A DNA stretch of 64,000 bases from Agrocybe praecox. Taxonomy: Eukaryota; Basidiomycota; Agaricomycetes; Agaricales; Agrocybaceae. Under the pieces are notes generated by a model. The model saw nothing but the letters and a program-made list of their open reading frames with translations. It had not been told where the DNA came from and made no database searches. The translations under genes were made by a program, and so were the position numbers. Below are positions 24,401 to 34,103 of this stretch, piece after piece (the stretch's first letter is position 1; every line of letters starts with the position of its first letter). The stretch lies in contig OZ024851.1 of assembly GCA_964017145.1 (NCBI GenBank), forward strand, positions 1,364,001-1,428,000, in the 5' to 3' direction.

Positions 24401-25499
24401 GGTCAATACGCGTGACATCAATGTTTCGGCATCGGTATCACTGGTAATACTTACGTTTTTTCTCAAGTTTTTTTCCAATCGGCTTGTCTTTGGGGTATAT
24501 TCATCAGTCCAAAGAAAGACGGTCAGGCCAAGGTCAGGCCCAGGGTTAATCCGGGCCGTAGCCGTCTAAATTTGAATCGGAGATTGAACGGAATATTGTG
24601 TCATTTGAAGCGGCGCCTTGGATTGATCGGTGGTTCGACTTCTTCCCTTCATCTCTACTTTCCACCTGTCATGCAGAGCTAAACGAACACTCGACGATAA
24701 TAAAAGAGAATTAAATCGCGGAATTTTTATCTGAGGGCAAAATATTTGTGGATTCTTCTTGTCATCTTTTAGATGGTGTGTCAGTGGCTTTTTCTGCAAC
24801 GTTGTAATTTTTATCAAGTGTTCGACAACGACATATGACTCGTTTCTCTCCGTTTATTTCCCTCTCTGCGGGCTCCGCTGATTACGCCCTATCGTCATAT
24901 GCTCTCTGGCGACATATTCGCGGTGTCCGAATTCCCCTTCTTCTTGATCCTTTAGGCAACTCTCATTGCTCCCTCAACATATCGACACTGCGTTATTGGG
25001 TTTCTGGCACTGTTCTAACTGTATTTGGACTCGCTCCAGAGACTAGACCGCTCAAGATGATATGGTACCCACAGAGTGTTTCTCGTCGGGACGTGCGTTG
25101 CACACCTAATGTGTGTGTGCTCTGCAAAATTGCTGCCCATCTCCACCTGGGTCTGGCACGAGCAGTGATTGGATGGATAACAGTCACATGACTTGTATGA
25201 GCGACCACCAACGCGCGCTTAGATATGTCGTAAAGGACACCCTACTATTTCCTCTCTGCCCTTTTACCGGTGGAAAGTGACTGTGCACTATATCTTTCAA
25301 TTGATATCCCTATCGAGTTAGACCAGCTCGGATAATCGCGCTGAATTCGAATACTGTATCGGTGACAATCAAAGGTCACGCCATTTGCCATAACATTCTG
25401 GATATTCCCAAGTGCAAACTTAAGCTCAAATGCTGTGTCGGCTAGTTACTGCTTTCTTCCGTCAACACACCACACACATGCTGGAATAAATCTCGCTTT
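21495..25499. other. 4 kb intergenic region, no convincing gene
   Basis: Many short frames on both strands, none with a recognisable motif or exon chain. A 118-codon ATG frame at 24835-25191 on the plus strand was considered and left unassigned. Perfect inverted repeats are present (24280-24306; gtagctaca/tgtagctac arms near 24180-24212). The right end may hold the unidentified 5' end of the disrupted gene that follows. Confidence 0.5.
24280..24306. repeat. perfect 11-bp inverted repeat, 5-nt loop
   Basis: gcagattatct, loop cctcg, agataatctgc. It lies in the gene-free stretch between copy A and the disrupted low-complexity gene. Confidence 0.7.
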
Positions 25500-28224
25500 C
25501 CGGTCTCTGACCCTGAAAGCATTGCACCATGTTCCTCGTTGCGCGTTTTATCCTCAACGTTTTCTCCCCATATTGGGATCATTTGCTGTCCCAGAATCTT
25601 TCGACTCGTTAGCCTTCTCTTTTTCCTTCAAATTCTCCGTACCTGATCAATTGAACATCTCTACTCCATCTCCCCCCTCAGACCCCCCAACTTCCGAACC
25701 CTCCAACAATCAACAACGACACTCGCCATCCACAGTTTCGTCCAGCCCGTCGTCTTTATTCGTAAGTTATTTACTCAAATCTTTTCTGGAGCTGCTTACT
25801 ATCTGACAATATTCCAGTCGCTTAGAACTATCTACAGCCTGGACGCTGGTCGAAATCTGCCTTTCACCCCATCACCACCTGAGGAATCGGGGTTATGTAT
25901 TACCCTTCCTGAGTATCATGAAGACGACAAGAATTCCTCAGAGGTGAGCGTATATATTGTTCAAGATTGTACTAGTATCTCTTATTGATGATTCACACCA
26001 GCTTCGAGGATGTCGCTCGAAAGCCAAGAAGCGTCGAGCCCCCGCTCAGCAGATTCAACAACTGCCTACCCCTACTCCATCCTCATCTGTTTCGACCACT
26101 GGGTTTAGCTTCAAATTCGACAGCCCCAAGGTCCGGCCAAGCCATGCTTCTACGAGTGGCTCGAATATTTCAAGTAGCGTCGATTTGTTAATCTTGAATC
26201 CGCTATCCCTCTTGGCCAATGTCGCATCAGTCAAGGAGAAAATTTTCATCAAGAAATGTAGTTTCTTGCTTCAAGATATCCTGGATATACCATCTGCTTC
26301 ATCTTCCGCTCCAGCGCTGGTTAGTATACATTCGTAATCGATGTGCCATGACACTTTTTTCTTACGCCCTGCAGTTGGCAACGCGTACAACGGCCCTCAT
26401 CACAGAGACGACTGAAAATTTAATATTGGTGAGTCGGCGTGATACTTGGGACGAAAGGGTGCTTGCTGACGATGCTGTGATTGAACAGGTAACTGATGAA
26501 GTAGAGGATCCGAGCACGAACGACTCAATCACCGACTGTACAGGTGCTACCGAAGGAGAGGAGGAGGATGATAGCGACCTTGAGTGTGTCGCGTCCATAT
26601 ACGACACTCAAACCAGTCGGTGAGGCAAGTGTGAGAACATGGGAGACCCACAACAACGTTACGACCATGGACGATACCGACTCCCGAGGAACAAACATAC
26701 CCTCCCAGTACACATCTTTCTTCCGTCAAACTTCATTTAAATCGCCTTTTCGTGCTTCTCCTACTCCCTACAGCAGGCCGCCTGCGTCTTCACCACGCCA
26801 TCATGGACGACGCGATCGAAAGGGGAAGTCACGGTCCCCTCTGAGCAAAGAGGTGTTCTTCGAAACTGCCACAGAGGACACGAAGCAACCGTCGTCTACA
26901 ACGCCGACCCTTGCTCCTCCCATCATCACTGCTGCCGTCTCTCCTTCATCTATGGATCGCCCCCGACCTGCTCAAGATGATGCTTCGAATGAGGCTCCGG
27001 TAGAATCTCGGGATGTGTCAGAATCGTCGTTTCTGATACCAAACATTTATCGTCCCGCCACCACTGCTGCTGCCGACTTCGGGCCTGGGATATCTACTGC
27101 AGACACCGTAGGTATTTTGCAGCCAGCGCAAGATGACTTCTTTAACGAGGCACCAATAGAATCTCCGGATTCATCATCTGATGGCACCGACTCTCTCGAC
27201 GGTGTCGCCCATGTCGGGGATCATCGGGAACAAGGATTAGCCGAAAGTAACACTGAAGCCTCAAGCGGCGGTGTGTTATTAAGGGATGCGACCAATATTT
27301 CAAAGGCTCGGACTGGAGAGGGATTTGTAACAGCTGCCTGTGGGGCTTTCAGCGGCTGAGGAACCGTCTACGATGGACCGTGACGAGAATATTGAGGTTG
27401 CACCATCAAGCTATTGCATGCCCACTCGGAATCAGGACGTGGTTCGACGTGCTGAGCCTGCAATGGCTCAGGTCATAGCTACACAGAACAATGTCGAAGC
27501 TATGGTGTTTGGAGCGGCAAGCAATCCGTGGGCCGGTTGTAGTCAGCCGACTGAGAGGACGCCTGCACCCGAGTTTGGAACTACATCGTAAGTTTGCGAA
27601 AACGTGGCGTTCAGGTTGCAAGAAAGCTATGCCTCTAATAATCATCCTCGACAGAGTATGTGGGCCGAGAGTTTGCCTGCGCCCATGGTCCCAAGTCCAC
27701 AGTCACACAGTATACATAACGAGGCATTTACGGATTCAACGTACACCTCCCCCAACTACCCTCAGCGAAATGCGTAGGCTGGATTGGCGCCCGGGCATGA
27801 GCAAGGGTTCATGCATGCTACCCAATCCCAAAACATGACATCTGCACCTCTACCACAATGCGACAATTCTCTTCCCACCGCTCCAGCTGTGCAGCTTCCA
27901 TGGTCGGCCTCAACTCCCGCCTTTACTCCTCCATCCCAGTCATGCGCCTATCCTCAGGTCTCGCATGATTCCCAGCCAGCATATATAAATCCCACCCTCG
28001 AGCAATGGGGTGCATGCTGTCGGACACTTCCCACAAATTTCAACCACTTTCCTGAGGCCGACTTCCAGAGGTTTCGGAATTGGCTGTTGGAGTTGTATAA
28101 CTCCATCGATCCTCAATGTGGTGTCCCGGATTACTTCCTGTTCGGTTGGTTTCGTCGTCTTGTTTTCGTCATCCCGTTTTCGTCATCCTTTCCCCTCTTT
28201 CTCATCGCTACTATCTTTAGCTAG
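25500..28224 (+). pseudogene. Ser/Pro/Thr-rich hypothetical protein gene, probably disrupted
   Basis: Coding-like sequence runs through several exons: SPPSDPPTSEPSNNQQRH; then SLRTIYSLDAGRNLPFTPSP after an intron near 25760; RGCRSKAKKRRAPAQQIQQ after another near 25950-26000; LATRTTALITETTENLIL; and an acidic stretch ending DTQTSR at 26623. A frame at 26668-27357 (MDDTDSRGTNIPSQYTSFFR onward) and one from about 27345 continue the same low-complexity style. They cannot be joined to their neighbours by ordinary splice sites that I could find. After an intron near 27589-27655 the frame reads SMWAESLPAPMVPSPQSH ... NYPQRNA, then TAG (27775-27777), then goes on in frame for about 120 codons (GLAPGHEQGFMHATQSQ ... 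FQRFRNWLLELYNSIDP). No in-frame ATG was found for the first exon. No family recognised. It could be two small genes or a decayed single gene. Confidence 0.45.
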
Positions 28225-28554
28225 TTTTCTCCCCAGTTACACTGTACTTGCTATTGCTTTGTCGTCTCATCTGCTTGTAATGTGATGGTCTTGTGCGTGC
28301 CGGCTCCTCCATTTACCGATTGTGTGCGTAAGTGTGAGACATCTGTACGAGAGTTCCCATGGATCCGTGCGGAATTTCAATCAAAGAAATGTATTTTTGC
28401 TTTGTATATACATATATTTAGGCCCAAAATGGCCACGCAAAACAAAAAGAGTGCAAAATTTCAAAACACCATCCTCCACGTCAGAGGACAACACAAGAGA
28501 GCATATATGTACATAGCAAATATCGAGCAAAGAAGAAAACAAAAAAGAAAGAAG
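28225..28554. other. convergent intergenic spacer
   Basis: A/G-rich sequence between the disrupted plus-strand gene and the stop of the C2H2/RING gene. It is probably 3' UTR; no gene seen. Confidence 0.5.
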
Positions 28555-30595
28555 TTATGCAGCAAGATCCAACCGGAAGAGGCAATAGAGGAGTGTCGGG
28601 GTCTGGCAGACCGGACACCTAGAATCTTTGACGACTGCAGCCGTGATACAACTAATGAAACAAGAACAAGAAAATGTCAATAATAATCATGACTAAAGCG
28701 GAGAAACATAGGAAATAAACATACCGGTTGCAGAACAAGTGACCACACATGGTGGTCGTGATGTCGTCGCAGTAATCACGTTCGCACTGGCGACAATGCA
28801 GGGGGTTCTTGTGCCAGCTTGTGCTGACGGTCGACGTGGTGGATGTTGTGCGACCCATAGCAGCGGGAGTCGCGTGAATCGCGGGTGGTGTCTTGATGAT
28901 GTCCTCGATCTCAGCGTCGTGCGACGTCGTTGGTCGAGAGCGCGGCGGTGGGGAGGGTGTGGGCGATGGCGACGGCGACGGGGAGATATGTGATTGCTGG
29001 GGGGAGCAGTCGGCTTTATCCTCGAACGATGTAAAATCATTGACGACAGTCGCTGGGGACTCCATCGTCGGTGAATACGTGAGGGTTGCGAGCCCGGGTA
29101 TTTCGACAGGGGAAGAGACGAGGGGGGAGATGGTGGGAATGCTGCCGAAGCCCATGGGCGATGTCACTTGTGGCGAACGCGGGCTTTCGCATACGCTAGA
29201 AAGTCAACGACAATTATGTCAGATAAAAATCTTATGTTTTGACATAATGGAAATTCTAACCTTTCTGGTGGTGCGTTGTATGTCAGCGTCCCTCTCGACG
29301 CTGTCGACAATGTACTGATAGCTGAGTTCCCCGCCCGTTGACGAGACCCAAATCCCATCATTTGCCCGACGCGGCTAACGTCGGACGGGTAGTTGGGGAT
29401 AGTCATCGACGACGAGCCGCCGGTGCTTGAGACCACAACCCCAGCGTACGACTTCGAAAAACCCCAGCCTTTGTCGCTGCTACTTGATGAAGGTATGGGT
29501 GGGTCTACAGAGTTCGGTACATATCGTGCGCTTCCGGGAAATAGCCTTGGATCAAATTTAATCAAACTACGCGGAGGTGGAATTTGTGGTGTTATTGATG
29601 TCGACGTTGGAAGACCCCGGGGAGGCGGTGGAGTCGGTTTGATGGCTCGACGAGGGGGACGAGGATAGGGAGACGACAAGGGGAGCTCGACCCCTATCGG
29701 GGACCATAAACCTGTCATATTTGCTCCTTGTCCTGGCATAGGACTGAATGGCGCGCTCTCCTGAGAGATTGGAGAAGTAAATCCAGGTCGAAGGCGTAGG
29801 TCTGGCGTGCGTTCACGCCCAATAGTCCTAGCCGCTAAGAACCCTGTCATAGGCACTAGTGCCGTCGACATTGGGAGCTGCTCGTTGCTCCGTTTGGGTT
29901 CGAATGTGTCCGATGTAGTTGAGGGGGATGAGATCGTCTGCGTGTGAATCGTCTCCCGATGCTGGTAATTCCAACACATCCTGGTAAGAGAACGCACCAT
30001 GTGAACAGAAAATATAAAAACACACACCAATTTACACCCTTCTGCGTCCTTGAAGCCCAGATGGCATTCCGTGCAGGATGGATGGTTCGACGAGTCGCGA
30101 TAGTGTATTTCGATCTCTTCTTCGTACACCTGTCTCCCGTTACATTGATCGCAAGGCACCTTCTTATGCGTGCTCTGCAAATGCTACAAGATCCATATTC
30201 AGCCTCGAGTCACGAAAAACACAATATATATATATAACTCACAGCCTCGCATGCCTCCTCGTCCTTGAATCCTCGTCCGCACCGTCTGCAGTTCGGGTGG
30301 AGGTTCGAGCCTCGGTAGTGGTCTTCCAACGCGAACAGAGCGTGGTAGCGCCGGTCGCACTTGGCGCAGTCGTATGGGTGTTTCGCTTCCATATGCTAAG
30401 GAATTCAAAGTCGGTTTTAGGCATTGTCGCGATAATGAAATAGAAACTTACGGCGTCTAACGCCCCCTGGCTGGTAAAGCGACGATCGCACTTTTCGCAT
30501 AATGGATGCCATGCACCCGAGCTTTTTACGTGTTGCAACAGGGCCTCCTTATTCGTAAAGGGGCGGTCTTCACATACGGGGCAAGTTAATGGCAT
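28555..30595 (-). CDS. C2H2-type zinc fingers plus C-terminal RING finger protein
   Basis: The ATG at 30595 starts MPLTCPVCEDRPFTNKEALL. Three related Cys/His modules follow, split by introns: the first with a CEKCDRRFTSQGALDA half, the second CAKCDRRYHALFALEDHYRG with CRRCGRGFKDEEACEA, the third CDQCNGRQVYEEEIEIHYRD with CTECHLGFKDAEGCK. A long Ser/Pro-rich linker (about 330 residues) leads to a C-terminal RING: CRQCERDYCDDITTTMCGHL, then FCNR joined over an intron (about 28650-28731) to CITAAVVKDSRCPVC. The stop is at 28555-28557. Known of the family: proteins pairing C2H2-like modules with a terminal RING are common in basidiomycetes, and the RING suggests E3 ubiquitin ligase activity. Whether the fingers bind DNA, RNA or protein cannot be told from sequence. 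Confidence 0.85.
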
Positions 30596-31465
30596 CGCAG
30601 TTGTATTGAATGGACAGAACAAGAGACAACGACTGTGCCACTCGTCAGGACGCGAAAGCGGCTAGTAGGAGGTAAATAGATCAAATGACGACGAGCCGGG
30701 GATGAAGGAAGTAGGTGGACAAATCGAAAGAAGAACGAGTGGAGGGAATGGGTAGATAGATTATAGATCAATCTGCTCCAATCTATCAGTTATTATATGG
30801 TCACGGAGAGGAAACAAACAAACCTCATGTTTACATCGTGTTGTTGCTTTTGAGGCCGAATGTGTGCGTATGTGGGAAGGCTAGTCTACCTAAAGTTCCC
30901 GAAATAAACGTTAGAACCTTGGTTGACATAAGAGAATATTGGAATTACCGCATCGGCGCTAAGGTGTCAGAAAAAACTCAAACTCAGCTTCCTTTTTGGC
31001 TACCCTTCGCAAAACCAGATACCCTTCAATGGCTAACCCCAACATGAATACCATTTTGAGCACTCTCGATCACCAGGGATCGGTAAGCGCGACATATTTT
31101 GCCTTTTTCATTTTGCAGGGTGCCAGCCTCCTCGTGGTAGTGGTATGGCATGGAGTCAAAACATAACATCAGCACGCTGTAATCTCGCTGTTTTTTTGAT
31201 TCACCGGTTCCGACGGTCCGTTGAAGCTGTGCTCAGAACTTGCGTAGTAATAAGTCTGCCCATGAAGCGTGTGTACGAATAACTTGAAAAGTCAAAATGA
31301 TAAAAATCAATCAAGATAGTAAGAGAACACGCACAAAAAGGACGTAAATAGACAACAACAATCCGTCACTGCTTTGGGATATTTGGTAGAATAGGAGAAG
31401 TTTTCAATGCGGGATAGCACTCTCGCACGATAATGAAGGAGAATTACTCAAAACTTTTCAACACG
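30596..31465. other. intergenic, promoter of the C2H2/RING gene
   Basis: No coding frame accepted. It contains the 5' region of the C2H2/RING gene and the 3' flank of the DUF4336 remnant. Confidence 0.5.
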
Positions 31466-32307
31466 TCATTCCAAATTCAAGGCCTCTTTGGCATCCTTCT
31501 CGATGACATCCTCAAAAATAAGCGATCTTATTGAGCGCCCGGGTGAGATAAGACAATGCAAGGTAAACATACCCCATGACACGGGATTATTTTCTCAAAT
31601 CCCACCCAGCGACTGTCTTTGCATCTTTACGCATGGCTCTGTGAACGTCGGAGGTCAAAAAATGATGCGCGCTGATGTCAAGGATCAAATCGTGAAGACT
31701 AGAAGCACGTATGCTTTGTCTTCTCCTAGACGCCATATCAAGTTAGGATGGAGCCAGGACGATGGTGATATGTTGACTCCGAAGAAAGAGGGAGAACTCT
31801 TCGACTTCGAATACAGAGGAAAGAATGTAATGTTAGAAAAATACTCAAGATTGAACACTAAATGTTAAAGTCTAGATGCTGACTTGGTCGGTAGGCGGTA
31901 GATTCATCAACAAGTCGGCCTCGATCAAAGACTTAGATTGACGATGTAGAAAGGCCACGTCCTTATTGCTGAATCCAGAAAAATATCTAAATATCTCTAA
32001 AAGTCCAATGAAGTCTATCAGTCGATCATAGGAAGGAAATTAGTAGGACCGAGATTTCTGCAGGGTCGACGGAGAGAGAAGTCAAGATTAGTAAGTAAAA
32101 GATCTTTCAAAACTTTATCTGAAGCTAATGATGATAATAATAGTGACTCACGTCGTTTTCAAATCCGTACTTCGTACCAGGAGGATCGCGGCCCCACACT
32201 GGAAAATGTTAAAAGGTATATCGATTCATCTGCATCGATAATGTACCTATGTATCAAGGGAAAAGTCCAAAACAAAACAAATCACAGAATGAAAGCAAAA
32301 AGGAAAC

Positions 32308-32454
32308 GAACTTCACCGGCCCCAGGTTATCCAACGTCGCCTTTGTGTCGGTATCCAATGGAGTCGAGGCGAGAAGCCAAACTCCTTCGTCTTGCAATTT
32401 CACTGCCGTAGATCTCCCACCAATAGGGAGCACCCCGAATCTCGCAAAAGGTCT
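32308..32454 (-). repeat. direct repeat unit 2: conserved DUF4336 exon
   Basis: About 147 bp, strongly similar to 32668-32808 about 360 bp upstream in the gene's direction. This copy keeps the family consensus (GGRSTAVK ... TDTKATLDNLGP). Confidence 0.8.
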
Positions 32455-32667
32455 ATAGAAGAAAGAGTTTGTCAGTATATACTACATACGCGTAATGCGT
32501 TCGGCACACTGCCCAAAGCTTCATCGACGCCCGAAGGGACATAAATGAACGCCGAACATACTACTACATACTCTGAGAAGATCCATACACCTTTAGTAAC
32601 CTACATACAGCACATGTTGAAGTAAGTCAAAGAAAATTTGCTGAAAATCACAGAAGGACGCGAAAAG

Positions 32668-32808
32668 CGAACGAACTTCACTGGGCCCAGGTTATCCTTT
32701 GTTTCGGTATCCAATGGAGTCGAGGCAAGAAGACAAACCCCTCCGTCTTGTAATGTCACTGCCGTAGGTCTGTCAATAGGGAGCACCCCGAATCTCGCGA
32801 AAGGCCTA
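32668..32808 (-). repeat. direct repeat unit 1: degenerate DUF4336 exon
   Basis: Second copy of the exon. It has lost residues relative to the other copy (GGRS reduced to DR; the segment between TDTK and DNLG shortened), which suggests it is not under constraint. Confidence 0.75.
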
Positions 32809-32816
32809 CGAGAAAA

Positions 32817-33270
32817 ATACAAATTTTGAGCTTGTCAATACGCGTAAGTACTAGCACTAGTATTCGCAATTCACACTTACAATACATTGTTTCGATTTAG
32901 AGGGATTACTTTTGACTAGTTCATTATCATAGGTCAGCGAGACGAGAAATGCGTACGAGCACATAAAAGACCAAAGACCATACAGCCATCTCTACTTTAA
33001 TTGGGTTCCCTAATCCTTTCGTAACATATTTAGTAAAACATACATTTGCTTGTGGCAGTATCTAATATTCTAGTTACAGATTGATTACTTCGACATAGTA
33101 GATAGCCTACATAGATATATTTACAAATCACATTTCCTAGTCTAATGACGTGGAAGAAAAGGAGAACTTGAAGGAAAGACGAGGGAGTCACCTGGTCGAG
33201 AGGTCAGGCCATTGTGTTTAGGGCAGGGTATATATGATGTCATAGGCCGCACGTGGCCTTGCCGCCTGGA
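32817..33270. other. intergenic, AT-rich, no gene seen
   Basis: No coding frame or repeat accepted. It lies between the DUF4336 remnant and the foldback element. Confidence 0.5.
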
Positions 33271-33858
33271 CACTACGGACATTGGCTTCTATGACCTGCG
33301 ATTAAATTGGGTGTAAATCTTGGACTTATTAGTAATTAGAGCGGATTATGATCGCAGGGAAAAACACTAATATTCCCACAATATGATCCGAATATGTTCT
33401 AAATATTCCCCGGGGTCAAATTGCGATCAAATGACTAATAAGTTCTCGATATTTTCCCATCATTCCCCCTGATCATATTGAGGATATTGTCCCGATTTTC
33501 TCTATATATCCTGGTTCCTAGGACCATGGATGGCAGTGACAAAAGTAACGACGGATTTAATCAGTTCATCCCAATAATCATGTCCGAGCTGCGCTCTAAA
33601 CAGGGTCCCAGGAGCCAGGATATATAGAGAAAATCGGGACAATATCCTCAATATGATCAGGGGGAATGATGGGAAAATATCGAGAACTTATTAGTCATTT
33701 GATCGCAATTTGACCCCGGGGAATATTTAGAACATATTCGGATCATATTGTGGGAATATTAGTGTTTTTCCCTGCGATCATAATCCGCTCTAATTACTAA
33801 TAAGTCCAAGATTTACACCCAATTTAATCGCAGGTCATAGAAGCCAATGTCCGTAGTG
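33271..33858. mobile_element. 588 bp foldback MITE with CACTA-type termini
   Basis: A 255 bp left arm (33271-33525) and right arm (33604-33858) are reverse complements with only two mismatches, both next to the centre, around a 78 bp spacer. The ends read CACTACGGACATTGG and CCAATGTCCGTAGTG. The trinucleotide GGA flanks both sides (33268-33270 and 33859-33861). CACTA ends with a 3-bp target duplication are the established signature of the CACTA/EnSpm superfamily. No transposase frame is present, so it would be non-autonomous. The near-perfect arms imply recent insertion or ongoing arm homogenisation. A transcript through it would fold into a 255 bp hairpin. Confidence 0.88.
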
Positions 33859-34103
33859 GGAGCTGCTATATTTGGTAAACAATGTCAACCGACGCCGAGT
33901 CCTCACTATTGTTTTCTGTTTGGCCCAGTTTCCATATTTGGCAAACAATGCCAACCGACGCCGACTATTGTTTTCTGTGAACAATGACCGACCGTCGAGT
34001 CTGGCAATGGCTCTTATCCGTCAAGGATGGTCACCGCATCTTCTCGCCACACTCTCTCTCCTTCCACCACCACCCCCTTCGTTGAATATTCCATCATCTC
34101 GCC

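Larger units (their letters stand above)
31466..32816 (-). pseudogene. DUF4336-family (metallo-hydrolase-like) gene with duplicated exon and internal loss
   Basis: Conserved pieces in order from the 5' side: a degenerate second exon at about 32676-32808 (RPFARFGVLPIDRPTAVTLQ); VTKGVWIFSE at about 32573-32601; a well-kept second exon at about 32316-32454 (RPFARFGVLPIGGRSTAVKL ... LLASTPLDTDTKATLDNLGP); YIIDADE near 32245; VWGRDPPGTKYGFEND at 32152-32200; YFSGFSNKDVAFLH with SLIEADLLMNLPPTD near 31890-31990; SWLHPNLIWRLGEDKA near 31715; KDAKTVAGWDLRKIIPCHG near 31575-31625; and DVIEKDAKEALNLE with its stop at 31466. The order and motifs match fungal DUF4336 proteins. The central segment following YIV (usually His-rich with a GEFKKAYP-like run) is missing. 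The acceptor before the SKSK-type exon reads TG rather than AG, with only a downstream AG left. I judge it decaying; a shortened product cannot be excluded. Confidence 0.6.

Noticed and set aside
24835..25191. 118-codon plus-strand ATG frame
   Set aside because: No motif, hydrophobic pattern or splice partner; composition does not differ from the surrounding non-coding DNA.
31488..31868. 126-codon plus-strand frame
   Set aside because: Antisense to the DUF4336 remnant, whose minus-strand exons carry recognisable motifs; it does not start with ATG.
32249..32829. The two 140 bp direct repeats first taken for a solo LTR or MITE pair
   Set aside because: On the minus strand both translate to the same DUF4336 exon, so they are an exon duplication, not transposon ends.
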